From Dehalococcoidia bacterium (GTDB lineage Bacteria > Chloroflexota > Dehalococcoidia > GIF9 > AB-539-J10), in assembly GCA_021162545.1 (NCBI GenBank), contig JAGGYM010000059.1, positions 1-33,472 on the forward strand: a stretch of 33,472 nucleotides of DNA, written 5' to 3'. Each line of letters begins with the position of its first letter. Position 1 is the stretch's first letter. Both the position numbers and the translations under genes were made by a program. The notes under the pieces are model-generated. The model ran no database searches, was not told the origin of the DNA, and saw only the letters and a list, made by a program, of their open reading frames with translations. Shown here one piece after another: positions 22,661-31,841 of this stretch.

Positions 22661-24646
22661 TCATAACGGAATATTCTGTTTCTTTACCTCGAAGGCCCTT
22701 TGCATTTCCTCCGCCTGGAGAGAGAGCCGCTCCCATTCCTCGTTGAGCGAGGCGATGGATTCCTTTAACTTGCGGTGCTCTTCGATGGTCTCGACTACCC
22801 GGGCGCCGTCCTGATAGTGCTCCGGATTGCAGAAATTGCCCTCTATTTCCCTGAAATTCCGCTCCAGCTCTTCCAGCTCGCTCTCGATGGCGGCGATGCG
22901 CTTTCTGATGGGAGCGCTGCTGCGGTAATATTTATTTCTCAGTTCACCTTCCACGAGCTTGCGGCGGCGCGCTTTTTCTACCGGAGAGCTTTCACTCTGT
23001 CTCTTCGCCTTTTTCCGTTGTGGAACAGGCTGCTCCTCATTGTCCCTGGATTCTCTCCAGCGGAGGTAGCTGTCATAATCTCCGGTAAATACGTCGATCG
23101 TGCCGTCTTTTATCTCGATTATCTTACTGGCTATCTGCCGAATGAGCATGCGGTCGTGGGTGATGAAGCAAAGCGTGCCCCGGTAGGCTTCCAGTGCATC
23201 GGTGAGTATCTCACGCGAGGGGATATCCAGGTGGTTGGTGGGTTCATCCATCAGCAGGAAGTTCGCCGGTTGTATCAGCATCTTGGCTATCGCCAGGCGG
23301 GCCTTTTCCCCACCGGAGAGAACGGCAACCCTTTTGAAGACCTCGTCCTCGCCAAAGAGAAACGCTCCCAGGATTCCCCTGAGCCTCTGCTCCGTTTCTT
23401 CCGTGGAGGTGCGCCGCAGTTCAGCCATCAGGCTGTTTTCCGGCTCGAGTAACTCAAGCTGATATTGGGCATAATAGGCCGTGGAGACGTTGTATCCCAG
23501 CTTGCGCTCACCCTTCTCGAAGGGGAGCACGCCGGCCAGTACCCGGAGCAGGGTCGTCTTGCCCGCTCCGTTGGGCCCCACCAGCGCCACCCTGTCCCCT
23601 CGATGGATAACCAAGTTGAGGTCGCGGTAAACGACGTTCTCTCCGTAAGACTTGGAGATATGCTTCAGAGCAACGACCTCCTCTCCCCCCCTGGAGGAAG
23701 CTGGAAAGGAGAAGTGCATCTTCCTGGTCGTCCTGGGAACCATTACCCTCTTCATCTTTTCCAGCCGCTTCAGATGGCTCTGAACCTGGGTTGCCTTAGA
23801 GGACTTGGAGCGGAAGCGCTCGATAAAGCGCGTTTCCTGTTTTATCCTGGCGTCCTGCCTCTTCGCCGTGGCTTCCATAACCTCCAGTTCTTTCTGCCTT
23901 GCCATAATGAAGCTGTCGTAGTTGCCACGGTGAAGAAGTATCCTTTCCTGCTCGATGGCGAATATCCTGTCCGTCACGCGATTTAAGAAGGCACGGTCAT
24001 GGGAGGTAACCATAACGGCGCCCTGGTAGCTTCTCAGGTAGTCCTCAAACCAGATACAGGCCTCCAGGTCAAGGTGGTTCGTCGGCTCATCGAGGAGCAG
24101 CAGGTCGGGGTTAAGCAGAAGGAGTCTGGCCAGCGCCGCCCGCATCAACCATCCACCGCTAAACTCGTCCAGGGAGCGCTGGAAATCCGACCGGGCAAAT
24201 CCCAGTCCCGAGAGGACTATACTGGCTTCGTGCTCCGAGTCATAGCCTCCTGCTGCCTCAAAGCGGTGCTGCAACTCTCCCAGTTCACGCAGCAGGATTG
24301 CCTGGTTCTCATCACCCGTCCCTTCCTCCAGTTCCGCGCTGACTACCTGGATGCGATGCGCCAGTCCGGTTATCAGCGTTGAGGCTCTGGCAACATCATC
24401 GAGCAATCGCCGCTGAGAAGATGGCCTGATGTCCTGCTCCAGGTATCCAATGGTGGCCCCCCTGCGCATGGTCGCGCGGCCCGTGCCGGGACTTGTTTTC
24501 CCCGCGATGATATCGAAGAGCGTTGTCTTTCCCGAGCCGTTCGGCCCGATAAGAGCTATGCGGTCCCTGGCAGCCACATTGAAAGTGACCTCGCTGAAGA
24601 GCAACTGGTCACCATACATCCTGGACAGGTTGGAAACGCTTAGCAT
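22661..24646 (-). CDS. ABC-F family ATPase (Uup/EttA-like)
   Basis: The 661-residue soluble protein has two ABC cassettes and no membrane segments. The first has GPNGSGKT (34-41), signature FSGGW (162-166) and DEPTNHLD (186-193); the second has GPNGAGKT near 356, [13 protein letters not shown] and DEPTNHLD. Between them lies the charged linker characteristic of ABC-F. The last 110 residues form a coiled coil like the C-terminal domain of Uup. ABC-F proteins bind the ribosomal E-site and help stalled translation. The first signature (FSGGW) departs from the usual LSGG. It lies 7 bases after the racemase-family gene and is probably read from the same promoter. Confidence 0.92.
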   Translation of the reverse strand: MLSVSNLSRMYGDQLLFSEVTFNVAARDRIALIGPNGSGKTTLFDIIAGKTSPGTGRATMRRGATIGYLEQDIRPSSQRRLLDDVARASTLITGLAHRIQVVSAELEEGTGDENQAILLRELGELQHRFEAAGGYDSEHEASIVLSGLGFARSDFQRSLDEFSGGWLMRAALARLLLLNPDLLLLDEPTNHLDLEACIWFEDYLRSYQGAVMVTSHDRAFLNRVTDRIFAIEQERILLHRGNYDSFIMARQKELEVMEATAKRQDARIKQETRFIERFRSKSSKATQVQSHLKRLEKMKRVMVPRTTRKMHFSFPASSRGGEEVVALKHISKSYGENVVYRDLNLVIHRGDRVALVGPNGAGKTTLLRVLAGVLPFEKGERKLGYNVSTAYYAQYQLELLEPENSLMAELRRTSTEETEQRLRGILGAFLFGEDEVFKRVAVLSGGEKARLAIAKMLIQPANFLLMDEPTNHLDIPSREILTDALEAYRGTLCFITHDRMLIRQIASKIIEIKDGTIDVFTGDYDSYLRWRESRDNEEQPVPQRKKAKRQSESSPVEKARRRKLVEGELRNKYYRSSAPIRKRIAAIESELEELERNFREIEGNFCNPEHYQDGARVVETIEEHRKLKESIASLNEEWERLSLQAEEMQRAFEVKKQNIPL

Positions 24647-24653
24647 AGGGAAG

Positions 24654-25340
24654 CTAGATCGCCTTTCTCAGTGCAGCTCTTGCCAGCAGCCTGGTCGAGT
24701 CCAGTACGGGCAGGGGAGAGTCCTTTTCCGTTATCAGCAGTGGTATCTCGGTGCATCCGAGGACGACGGCGTCACAGTCCTCCTTCTTGAAGTGTTTGAT
24801 CGTTTCTTTGAAAAAGGAGCGGGTTTCCGGGAGGAAGACGCCAGAAATCAGCTCGTCGAAAATGGCGTCGTTGATGCGCTCACGGCTTTCCATATCCGGG
24901 ACGCAACACTCGATACCCACGGCAGCGAGCTTGTCGGCATAAACGGGGCCCTCCATCAGGAATCGCGTTCCCAGAACACCAACGCGCCTGTAGTTCAGCC
25001 GCTTTGCCTCGCTGGCTACTTCCCCGGCGATGTGAAGCCAGGGGATGGGCGACCTTCCGGCAACCAGGTCGAAGGCCTGATGTATCGTGTTATCGGGGCA
25101 TATGACGAAGTCCGCCCCGGCGCCGGCCACTTTGAGCGCTGAAGCCAGCATCAGACTGGCCACGCCTTCCCATTCGCCCGCCTCGACGTATTTCATGTAT
25201 TCGTTGAGGGGAAAGGTGTGCATGGTGATCTCAGGATGAGCGAACCTTTCCGTCAACTTCGCTCCTTCTGTGCAAATCGTGGTATAGCAAAGGGCTGCCC
25301 CCTCTGCGCTACAGGCAACTATGCCAATGTGCCCGGCCAT
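24654..25340 (-). CDS. Aspartate/glutamate racemase family protein
   Basis: The 228-residue protein has the two-half racemase fold: [15 protein letters not shown], then VICPDNTIH (79-87), [14 protein letters not shown] and [11 protein letters not shown] with C196 as the second catalytic Cys. The first catalytic position normally reads CNT; here it is D83-N-T with a Cys two places ahead (C81). Loss of this Cys occurs in some one-base members of the family, so the reaction may not be a normal racemisation. AAGGAGGT lies 5 bases before the ATG. It is upstream of the ABC-F gene, and the functional link is not evident. Confidence 0.85.
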   Translation of the reverse strand: MAGHIGIVACSAEGAALCYTTICTEGAKLTERFAHPEITMHTFPLNEYMKYVEAGEWEGVASLMLASALKVAGAGADFVICPDNTIHQAFDLVAGRSPIPWLHIAGEVASEAKRLNYRRVGVLGTRFLMEGPVYADKLAAVGIECCVPDMESRERINDAIFDELISGVFLPETRSFFKETIKHFKKEDCDAVVLGCTEIPLLITEKDSPLPVLDSTRLLARAALRKAI

Positions 25341-25487
25341 GTGCTACCTCCTTTTTTCCTGCGGAAGATATGCTCCGGTTCCATAAAAAACCCAGCTTCT
25401 ATCTCTTCGATCGATTCAGCGTTCATATAGCTGTGATTGTACAACTATATTGTAGCATCTAAGAGGAGAAGGTAAACAGGTCCCATT

Positions 25488-25501
25488 CTGTTATATAACA
25501 G
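25488..25501. promoter_or_regulatory. 14-bp perfect palindrome in the divergent racemase/prenyltransferase gap
   Basis: CTGTTATATAACAG is self-complementary and contains TATATAA. It lies 12 bases before the GTG of the prenyltransferase gene; it may be an operator. Confidence 0.4.
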
Positions 25502-25512
25502 AGGCTCACTTT

Positions 25513-26271
25513 GTGCTATGCTTGCTGCAAGATATGGATGCAGGTTTTGTATCACCCCATGCGCAGAAGGCCACGGGATATCATATAGGACTGATTCCCG
25601 ATGGGAACAGGAGATGGGCGAAGGAGAAAGGCCTCGCTCCCTGGGAAGGACACGCGCAAGGAGCAAGAAAGACCGAACTGTTTATTGAGTGGTGCATCGA
25701 TAATCCGGAGATAGTTGAAATAACCGTGTACGGCTTGAGCGAGGAAAACTTCAAGAGGCCGCAGGGGGAACTGGAAAGACTCTATGAGATTTACCAGGTC
25801 GAATTTGCGGAGCTCCTCCATAGAGAAAAGATTCACAAGAACAGAGTGAAGGTCAACATCATCTCCACGAATGCAAAGCCCTTTCCTCCAGAACTCGCCG
25901 CCATTTTCGACAGAATTAGAACAACGACGAGAGGTTATAACAATAAAGTGCTGAATATGCTGATGGGCTACACCGGCCAGGCGGAACTCATGAGCGCCAT
26001 TTCTTCTCCGCTTAATCGCGTGAAGAATTTACTCTTTGGTTTGAGGGAAAAGGACCTGGTGGATAGCTTGAAAGTGAAAACTCCCTGTGACTTCGTTGTC
26101 AGGACAGGGGAAGAGGAAAAGGAGAGGGAAGCCAAATCCGGATTTTTGCTCTGGCAGTCCACCTACGCCGAGTACTATCATGTCAAAAAGTGGTTCCCCG
26201 ATATTACCGGGGAAGACATGGACACAGCGTGGGCTTATTTCAAGACCACCAGGAGGAGAAAGGGACTTTAA
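25513..26271 (+). CDS. uppS: cis-Prenyltransferase (undecaprenyl diphosphate synthase family)
   Basis: The 252-residue product carries the family signature HIGLIPDGNRRWA, with D30 as the catalytic Asp, and later RTGEE and LLWQSTYAEYYHVKKWFPDI. These enzymes join isopentenyl diphosphate units into Z-polyprenyl diphosphates, the lipid carriers of wall and glycan synthesis. The usual bacterial form reads MDGNGRWA, whereas here it is PDGNRRWA. It is not next to frr or cdsA, so it may be a second or specialised copy. The start is the GTG at 25513; an ATG at 25534 is the alternative. It converges on hsp20. Confidence 0.88.
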   Translation: MLCLLQDMDAGFVSPHAQKATGYHIGLIPDGNRRWAKEKGLAPWEGHAQGARKTELFIEWCIDNPEIVEITVYGLSEENFKRPQGELERLYEIYQVEFAELLHREKIHKNRVKVNIISTNAKPFPPELAAIFDRIRTTTRGYNNKVLNMLMGYTGQAELMSAISSPLNRVKNLLFGLREKDLVDSLKVKTPCDFVVRTGEEEKEREAKSGFLLWQSTYAEYYHVKKWFPDITGEDMDTAWAYFKTTRRRKGL

Positions 26272-26290
26272 GCAGGTCCGGATAATTCGA

Positions 26291-26327
26291 AGGGGGGGAA
26301 GACTGGCTCAAGCTAATCTTCCCCCCT
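26291..26327. terminator. GC-rich hairpins between convergent prenyltransferase and hsp20 genes
   Basis: Arms AGGGGGGGAAGA (26291-26302) and TCTTCCCCCCT (26317-26327) form an 11-bp stem. A second hairpin, CAGGTT-TTCC-AACCTG, is at 26339-26354 and a C/G-rich one follows to about 26378. No T run follows any of them, so the terminator role is inferred from position. Confidence 0.4.
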
Positions 26328-26389
26328 CTGCGCTTGTCAGGTTTTCCAACCTGCCGGGGTGTTGGGAGGTGCCCCCCGGCGCAGTGACC

Positions 26390-26854
26390 TTAGCCGGCTT
26401 TTACGGCAATTTGTCTTGGCCTGGCTTCTTCTGCCTGGGGTATGGTGACCGAAAGGACGCCATCTTCCAGGGCAGCATCAACCTTGTCGGCGTCGATGGG
26501 AGCAGGCAGACTAACCGTGCGGGTAACCTGTCCATGTTCCAGCTCTTTCATCAGCCATCTGAGATTCTCACTTTTGCCTTCTTCTGCTCCTTCTGAAACC
26601 CTGGCGGTAACGGTCACGGAATTTTTATCAGCGCTTATCTCCATTTGCTCGGCCTTGACCCCGGGAAGATAAGCCCTGATAATATAGTTACCATTTTCTT
26701 CATAGAGGTCGATGGGCATGAGCTTGGCGACAGCCCCCCTAGGCTGAGCAGCAAGTTCTTGTGAAACAAAGCTTTCGTCAAAAAGCCTGCCCATCGCCTC
26801 TCGTAGTGATAGCAACTCTGCGAAAGGGTCTCTTCTGTTGATTATAATTGCCAT
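26390..26854 (-). CDS. Small heat shock protein Hsp20
   Basis: The 154-residue protein has the alpha-crystallin domain at about 45-145: MPIDLYEENGNYIIRAYLPGVKAEQMEIS, and the A-x-x-x-x-G-V-L-S-V-T-I-P motif (AALEDGVLSVTIP). The N-terminal FAELLSLREAMGRLFDE is usual for class A members. It holds unfolding proteins for refolding by DnaK and ClpB. AAAGGAGGT lies 10 bases before the ATG. The MerR/HspR-like gene upstream on the same strand (173-base gap) likely shares the promoter at 27351-27379. Confidence 0.93.
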   Translation of the reverse strand: MAIIINRRDPFAELLSLREAMGRLFDESFVSQELAAQPRGAVAKLMPIDLYEENGNYIIRAYLPGVKAEQMEISADKNSVTVTARVSEGAEEGKSENLRWLMKELEHGQVTRTVSLPAPIDADKVDAALEDGVLSVTIPQAEEARPRQIAVKAG

Positions 26855-27026
26855 TTTTTAGTTAACCTCCTTTATCTATTTTTTGTACGCTTTATCCCTT
26901 TACAGTCGCCTCCCCCGGCTGTGAAGAGATGGAAAAGAGCCCATCAATCTTATTTCTGATAGACCAGGTGTTGTCACTTTACCTTATTCCTCAATCCTTT
27001 TTTAGTTTCCTTACGAGAGATATTTT

Positions 27027-27287
27027 CTATTCTCTCCTGCCACTCCTTATTTCCAGGATTATCCGGATTCCCTGCATATTTACTCCCTCACTTTCGAGTT
27101 TGGCTATTTCTCTGACGCGTTCGATATCCCTATCCGAGTATAGCCGCTGCCGGCTCTCTGTTCTGGCAGGACAGAGCAGTTGATAGCACTCGAACCGCCT
27201 TATGCGGTGAGCCTCCAACCCGGTCAGCATCACCGCCACCGCCATGGTATATTTGGCGATTTCCCTTTCCTCAAACTCTTTCGCCAT
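27027..27287 (-). CDS. MerR-family regulator, HspR-like (short)
   Basis: The 86-residue protein has a MerR winged helix: KYTMAVAVMLTGLEAHRIRRFECYQLLCPARTESRQRLYSDRDIERVREI. HspR has the same arrangement, with Y-T-x-x-V/A-x-x-L-T-G and an R-L-Y-S-D-D recognition wing. It lacks a sensor domain and ends soon after the second helix. It heads the hsp20 operon under its own consensus promoter. HspR proteins repress heat-shock genes together with DnaK, so autoregulation is likely. Paired with a second HspR divergently encoded. Confidence 0.82.
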   Translation of the reverse strand: MAKEFEEREIAKYTMAVAVMLTGLEAHRIRRFECYQLLCPARTESRQRLYSDRDIERVREIAKLESEGVNMQGIRIILEIRSGRRE

Positions 27288-27350
27288 ATAAAAATGCTCT
27301 CCCTGACAGCTTATCTTCAGGCTCTACCGCCTCCTGTAACTTCAGCAGTT

Positions 27351-27379
27351 ATTATATCTTTCTTTACACCTATTGTCAA
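27351..27379 (-). promoter_or_regulatory. Consensus promoter for the HspR-like/hsp20 operon
   Basis: On the minus strand a perfect TTGACA (27374-27379) and a perfect TATAAT (27351-27356) are 17 bases apart. An imperfect inverted repeat TTGTCA...TGACAA (27373-27378 and 27408-27413) covers its upstream side. Confidence 0.8.
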
Positions 27380-27427
27380 GTTGGTAAACAATTATTGTTA
27401 TATTACCTGACAATTTTTATCTACATG

Positions 27428-27448
27428 CTTGACATCATGAATATCAAG
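27428..27448. promoter_or_regulatory. HAIR-like operator
   Basis: CTTGACA-N7-TATCAAG keeps CTTGA and TCAAG at the exact spacing of the HspR-associated inverted repeat (CTTGAGT-N7-ACTCAAG). It covers the -35 box and most of the spacer of the hspR-clpB promoter, so a bound HspR would block polymerase. Confidence 0.7.
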
Positions 27449-27457
27449 ATATATAAT
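27429..27457 (+). promoter_or_regulatory. Consensus promoter for hspR-clpB-dnaJ
   Basis: A perfect TTGACA (27429-27434), a 17-base spacer and a perfect TATAAT (27452-27457). The predicted start is about 35 bases before hspR. HAIR-like repeat overlaps it. Confidence 0.85.
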
Positions 27458-27498
27458 ATACCCGTGTCCCTCGGGGCAAGAACAGGAAAAGGAATTGA

Positions 27499-27894
27499 AT
27501 GAGCACGAAAGATGTGCAAGGCATTTACATTATGCAGGTAGCTTCGCAGCTTACCGGCATGCACCCGCAGACACTGCGCAAATATGAGAGGGAGGGTTTG
27601 CTGACGCCATCGCGAAGCAAAAAGGCACGTCTGTACACGGAAGATAATATCACCCGTCTCAGGGAGATAAAGCATCTGGTGAACGTCATGGGGCTTAACA
27701 TGGCGGGGGTAAGGCTCGCCCTCGGGATTCGGGATAGAATCCTGGGCATGAAAGAGGTGCTCGCTTCAGCAAATCATGAAGCTGAAAGCCGGCAGCGCCT
27801 GGAAAATCTGCTCGATGACATTCTGGAGATATTGAGAAATGCGCCCCTTCAGGGTAAAGTTGCATCTCAGGATAATATTTTCAATAAGAAATAG
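27499..27894 (+). CDS. hspR: HspR, MerR-family heat-shock repressor
   Basis: The 131-residue protein has the HspR pattern: GIYIMQVASQLTGMHPQTLRKYEREGLLTPSRSKKARLYTEDNITRLREIKHLV followed by GLNMAGVRLAL. The C-terminal part (85-131) is charged and shorter than in Streptomyces HspR. In actinobacteria HspR binds HAIR sites with DnaK as co-repressor. Here clpB follows after 15 bases and dnaJ lies 30 bases after that, so this gene probably controls the operon it heads. No DnaK or GrpE gene is in the window. AAGGAA precedes the ATG. Confidence 0.88.
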   Translation: MSTKDVQGIYIMQVASQLTGMHPQTLRKYEREGLLTPSRSKKARLYTEDNITRLREIKHLVNVMGLNMAGVRLALGIRDRILGMKEVLASANHEAESRQRLENLLDDILEILRNAPLQGKVASQDNIFNKK

Positions 27895-27909
27895 GGAGGC
27901 TTTGCAAAT

Positions 27910-30510
27910 ATGAATATAGAGAAATTTACGGAAAAGGCACAGGAGGCTATTCTGGTTGCACAGCGCCTGGCAGAAGACAGTCACCATCCTCAGATGGAGG
28001 TGGAGCACCTGCTCTTTGCCCTCGTTGACCAGGAAGGAGGCGTCGTGCCCAGCATACTGGAAAAGCTGGGAGTGAACACGGCGCAGATAAAATTGCAAAT
28101 AGAGAGCGAACTGGAGCGCCTGCCCAAAACCTCCGGGGCAGCGAAGGTTTATATGTCCCAGAACCTGTCGCAGGTGCTGGACATGGCGGAGAAAGAAGCC
28201 AGCAAATTCAAGGACGAGTATGTCAGTACAGAACACCTGCTGTTAGCTATCATTGATAAAGATGGCAGCGCCGCCGGGGAAATACTCAGGAAGCATGGCA
28301 TAACCGGAGACCGCATCCTCGAAGTGCTGACCTCCATTCGTGGCGGACAGAGGGTAACCGACGCCAACCCGGAAGGAAAATATCAGTCCCTGGAGAAATA
28401 CGGGCGCGACCTGACCGAGATAGCCCGGCAGGGCAAGCTCGACCCGGTTATCGGACGCGATGAAGAAATAAGGCGCGTTATTCAGGTCCTCTCCCGGCGC
28501 ACCAAAAACAACCCGGTGCTCATCGGCGAGCCAGGGGTGGGCAAGACGGCCATCGCCGAAGGGCTGGCTCAGCGCATCGTCAGAGGTGATGTTCCCGAAG
28601 GATTGAAAAACAAGCAGGTCGTGGCCCTGGACATGGGAGCGCTGGTGGCAGGCGCCAAGTATCGCGGTGAGTTCGAGGAAAGGCTCAAAGCGGTGCTCAA
28701 GGAAGTTCAGCAATCGGCAGGCAGGGTGCTCCTGTTTATCGATGAACTCCACACCGTGGTTGGCGCCGGCGCTGCTGAAGGCACTATGGATGCCTCCAAC
28801 ATGCTCAAACCCTTGCTGGCGCGTGGAGAACTGCATTGCATTGGAGCTACCACTCTGAACGAATATCGCAAGTATATCGAAAAGGACGCCGCGCTGGAGC
28901 GGAGGTTTCAGCAGGTAATGATCGGAGAGCCTTCGGTAGAAGACACCATCTCCATACTGCGTGGGCTTAAGGAGCGCTACGAAGTGCATCACGGAGTGCG
29001 CATACAGGATTCGGCTTTAGTAGCCGCCGCTGTGCTCTCGAACCGCTACATCAGCGACCGCTTTTTACCCGACAAGGCGATAGACCTGATGGACGAGGCC
29101 GCCGCCAAGCTGCGCACCGAGATAGACAGCCTGCCATCAGAGCTCGACGAGGTCAAGCGGCGCAAGATGCAGCTTGAGATAGAGAGAGAAGCCCTGAAGA
29201 AGGAAAAGGACGCTGCCTCACGGGAGCGCCTGGGCAATCTGGAGAAGGAGCTGGCTGACCTGAAAGAAGGTTACAGTCGCCTGGAGATGCAGTGGCGGCA
29301 GGAGAAGGAAGGCATACAGGAGATGCAGCAGCTCAAGGAGAAAGTGGAGCAAGTTCGGCGTGATATAGAGAAGGCAGAGCGTTCGGCTGACCTGGAGAAG
29401 GCGGCACAGCTCAAGTACAGCACCCTGGTTGAGCTGGAGAAACAGTTGAAGGAAAGGGAAGAGCGCCTTTCTGCCAGAAAGGAACGGCAGTTGCTCAAAC
29501 AGGAGGTGGGTGAAGAGGACATCGCTGAGGTCATCAGCCGCTGGACGGGAATCCCGGTGAGCCGTCTTATGGAAGGCGAAATCGAGAAGCTGCTTCGCAT
29601 GGAGGAGCGACTGCACCTCCGCGTGGTCGGACAGGACGATGCCTTGACCGCGGTGGCAAATGCCATCAGGCGTGCTCGTGCGGGCATACAGGACCCCAAT
29701 CGGCCTCTGGGCAGTTTCATTTTCCTCGGGCCTACCGGCGTGGGCAAAACGGAACTGGCGCGAGCACTGGCAGAGTTTCTCTTCGACGATGAGAGAGCGA
29801 TGGTGCGCCTGGATATGTCGGAATACATGGAGAAACACACCGTGTCGCGCCTCATCGGTGCACCGCCGGGCTATGTGGGATATGAAGAAGGCGGCCAGCT
29901 CACCGAAGCTATACGGCGCAGGCCATACGCCGTGCTGCTGCTGGATGAAGTGGAAAAAGCGCATCCCGACGTTTTTAACGTCCTGCTGCAGATACTGGAC
30001 GACGGACGCCTCACCGATGGACATGGACGCACGGTGGACTTCAAAAACACGGTGCTCATTATGACCAGCAACGTGGGCAGCCAGTGGATAATCGACCTTG
30101 GCCAGGGGCAGGAGGAAGAAATGAAGAACAGGATTGAAGAAGCGTTGAAAGCACAGTTCCGCCCCGAGTTCCTCAACAGGGTAGATGAGGTGATAGTTTT
30201 CCATCAGCTCGACCAGGAACACCTCAGGAAAATTGTGGCCCTTCAGGTCGCCAGTTTGAAGAAGCGCCTCTCCGAGCGCCACATAGATATTGAACTCAGT
30301 GATGACGCCACCGACCTTCTGGCGAAGGAAGGCTATCATCCGGCATACGGCGCCCGTCCACTGAAGCGCACCATACAAAAACTCGTTCTGGACCCGCTGG
30401 CCGTCAAGGTGCTGGCCGGTGAGTTCAAAGATGGAGATACGGTCGAGATCGGCATCGAGGGAGGAAGCATCGCCTTCAACAAAAAGGAGGACGCGATATC
30501 CGGAAATTGA
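27910..30510 (+). CDS. clpB: ClpB disaggregase
   Basis: The 866-residue protein has the full ClpB layout: two Clp_N repeats (1-145), first AAA+ domain with GEPGVGKT (206-213), the coiled-coil middle domain at about 405-535, second AAA+ domain with GPTGVGKT (607-614), and the C-terminal D2 domain. ClpB forms hexamers that pull aggregated proteins apart together with DnaK/DnaJ. The middle coiled coil is what separates ClpB from ClpA/ClpC. GGGAGG lies 10 bases before the ATG. It is the second gene of the hspR operon. Confidence 0.97.
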   Translation: MNIEKFTEKAQEAILVAQRLAEDSHHPQMEVEHLLFALVDQEGGVVPSILEKLGVNTAQIKLQIESELERLPKTSGAAKVYMSQNLSQVLDMAEKEASKFKDEYVSTEHLLLAIIDKDGSAAGEILRKHGITGDRILEVLTSIRGGQRVTDANPEGKYQSLEKYGRDLTEIARQGKLDPVIGRDEEIRRVIQVLSRRTKNNPVLIGEPGVGKTAIAEGLAQRIVRGDVPEGLKNKQVVALDMGALVAGAKYRGEFEERLKAVLKEVQQSAGRVLLFIDELHTVVGAGAAEGTMDASNMLKPLLARGELHCIGATTLNEYRKYIEKDAALERRFQQVMIGEPSVEDTISILRGLKERYEVHHGVRIQDSALVAAAVLSNRYISDRFLPDKAIDLMDEAAAKLRTEIDSLPSELDEVKRRKMQLEIEREALKKEKDAASRERLGNLEKELADLKEGYSRLEMQWRQEKEGIQEMQQLKEKVEQVRRDIEKAERSADLEKAAQLKYSTLVELEKQLKEREERLSARKERQLLKQEVGEEDIAEVISRWTGIPVSRLMEGEIEKLLRMEERLHLRVVGQDDALTAVANAIRRARAGIQDPNRPLGSFIFLGPTGVGKTELARALAEFLFDDERAMVRLDMSEYMEKHTVSRLIGAPPGYVGYEEGGQLTEAIRRRPYAVLLLDEVEKAHPDVFNVLLQILDDGRLTDGHGRTVDFKNTVLIMTSNVGSQWIIDLGQGQEEEMKNRIEEALKAQFRPEFLNRVDEVIVFHQLDQEHLRKIVALQVASLKKRLSERHIDIELSDDATDLLAKEGYHPAYGARPLKRTIQKLVLDPLAVKVLAGEFKDGDTVEIGIEGGSIAFNKKEDAISGN

Positions 30511-30539
30511 AAAATTCCGGTCACGTGTCAGAATTCTAG

Positions 30540-31643
30540 ATGAAAAAGCGAGATTATTATGAAATCCTTGGCATCGACAGGAGCGCTGATGTCGCTGTCA
30601 TCAAGCAGGCTTATCGCAAGCTGGCGATGAAATATCACCCCGACAGAAATCCGGGCAATAAGCAAGCTGTGAAGCAGATGGCGGAGATAAATGAAGCCTA
30701 TGCCGTGTTGTCTGACCATGAGAAGAGACACCTCTATGACCGCTACGGCCATGCAGGGCTTGAGGGCTATTCCAGAGATGACCTCTTTCGCAGCGTCGAT
30801 TTCTCGAGCCTTTTTCGGGAGTTCGGCCTGGGCAACTTCGGATTCGGCGGGGGCATCTTTGACAGTTTCTTCAATGCAAGAGGGGCGAGGCCAGGAAGAC
30901 CCCGGAGGGGAGCGGACCTCAAGTATACGCTGAAAGTTACTCTTCAGGAGGTTGCCTTCGGGGTAGAAAAGGAGATAGAGATTCCCATAACGCGGACCTG
31001 TCTTTCCTGCCATGGAACGGGTGCTGAGGAGGGGGGACTGAAGGATTGTGATCGCTGCCGGGGTTCCGGTCAGGTCGTGACCGAGCACCGTTCGGGATAT
31101 AGCGTATTTCGCCAGATTAACGCCTGCAGTAAATGTAGCGGGACAGGAAAGATAGTGCAGAAACCGTGTAAGAAGTGCCATGGCAAAGGCATGGTGGAAG
31201 AAACTGACAGGATTTCAATTTCTATTCCCGGAGGGGCCGATAGCGGGTACAGGATAAGAATCGACGGCAGGGGAGAGGTGGGTGATGAAGGGACACCGCC
31301 AGGTGACCTCTATGTTGTGCTTGAAGTAGAGGAGCATCCCATCTTCGAGAGACATGGCGACGACATTTACATGGTCATGGAGGTAAGTTTTGCCCGGGCA
31401 GCGTTGGGTGGTGAGATTGATGTTCCCGGCCTGGATGGCGACCTCAAGCTCGATATACCACAAGGAACTCAAAATGGCGAGGTATTGCGAATAATAGACA
31501 GTGGAATCCCTCATCTGGACGGTCACGGCAGAGGTGACCAGTACGTGGTAGCTAAAGTGGTGACCCCACAAAAGCTGACCGAGCGGGAAAAGGAATTGTT
31601 CCAGGAGCTGGATAAGCTGCTGGAGGAAGAGCGAAAGAAATGA
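30540..31643 (+). CDS. dnaJ: DnaJ chaperone
   Basis: The 367-residue protein begins with a J domain holding HPD at 33-35 (YHPDRNPG), then a Gly/Phe-rich stretch (FREFGLGNFGFGGG). Four CxxCxGxG zinc motifs follow from residue 154: CLSCHGTG, CDRCRGSG, CSKCSGTG, CKKCHGKG. The C-terminal domain contains SISIPGGADSGYRIRIDGRG and DIPQGTQNGEVLRI. It delivers clients to DnaK, and with ClpB helps disaggregation. The start ATG has no evident ribosome binding site and lies 30 bases after clpB. No grpE or dnaK gene is adjacent. Confidence 0.95.
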   Translation: MKKRDYYEILGIDRSADVAVIKQAYRKLAMKYHPDRNPGNKQAVKQMAEINEAYAVLSDHEKRHLYDRYGHAGLEGYSRDDLFRSVDFSSLFREFGLGNFGFGGGIFDSFFNARGARPGRPRRGADLKYTLKVTLQEVAFGVEKEIEIPITRTCLSCHGTGAEEGGLKDCDRCRGSGQVVTEHRSGYSVFRQINACSKCSGTGKIVQKPCKKCHGKGMVEETDRISISIPGGADSGYRIRIDGRGEVGDEGTPPGDLYVVLEVEEHPIFERHGDDIYMVMEVSFARAALGGEIDVPGLDGDLKLDIPQGTQNGEVLRIIDSGIPHLDGHGRGDQYVVAKVVTPQKLTEREKELFQELDKLLEEERKK

Positions 31644-31771
31644 TGCACCTCTAACCACATGGGGGGTGGTAGTTTCTGGCAGAGAGATGCGCCTCTAATC
31701 ATATAGAGCTGGCAGTTCATAGCACAGGAATGCGCCTTCAATCTGTGCCCCGGTCTGGTGTATAATCGCAG
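31642..31771 (+). repeat. Three degenerate tandem repeats of about 43 bases
   Basis: Units start at 31642, 31686 and 31729, each with GATGCGCCTCTA-like beginnings (third: AATGCGCCTTCA). Units one and two also share GGCAG/GTAGTT features. The third unit contains the TATAAT at 31761-31766. Confidence 0.5.
31761..31766 (+). promoter_or_regulatory. -10 box for the thioredoxin-fusion gene
   Basis: A perfect TATAAT, 75 bases before the ATG. TTCAAT at 31737-31742 (18-base spacer) is a weak -35. It suggests the gene can be transcribed apart from dnaJ. Confidence 0.4.
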
Positions 31772-31841
31772 GGTTGGTATCGGCGAACTCGGAGACCGGA
31801 AGAGAGTGAATCAGATAATCTAGTTTGGAGGGAAGATTAGT

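Noticed and set aside
24429-25142. 237-codon plus-strand frame across ABC-F and racemase genes
   Set aside because: Overlaps two real genes and has no recognisable motifs.
27351-27457. CIRCE element (TTAGCACTC-N9-GAGTGCTAA)
   Set aside because: Not present; the only heat-shock operator match is the HAIR-like repeat.
29218-30378. Long minus-strand open frame opposite clpB
   Set aside because: It lies fully inside clpB, has no recognisable domain, and reflects codon bias of the real gene.
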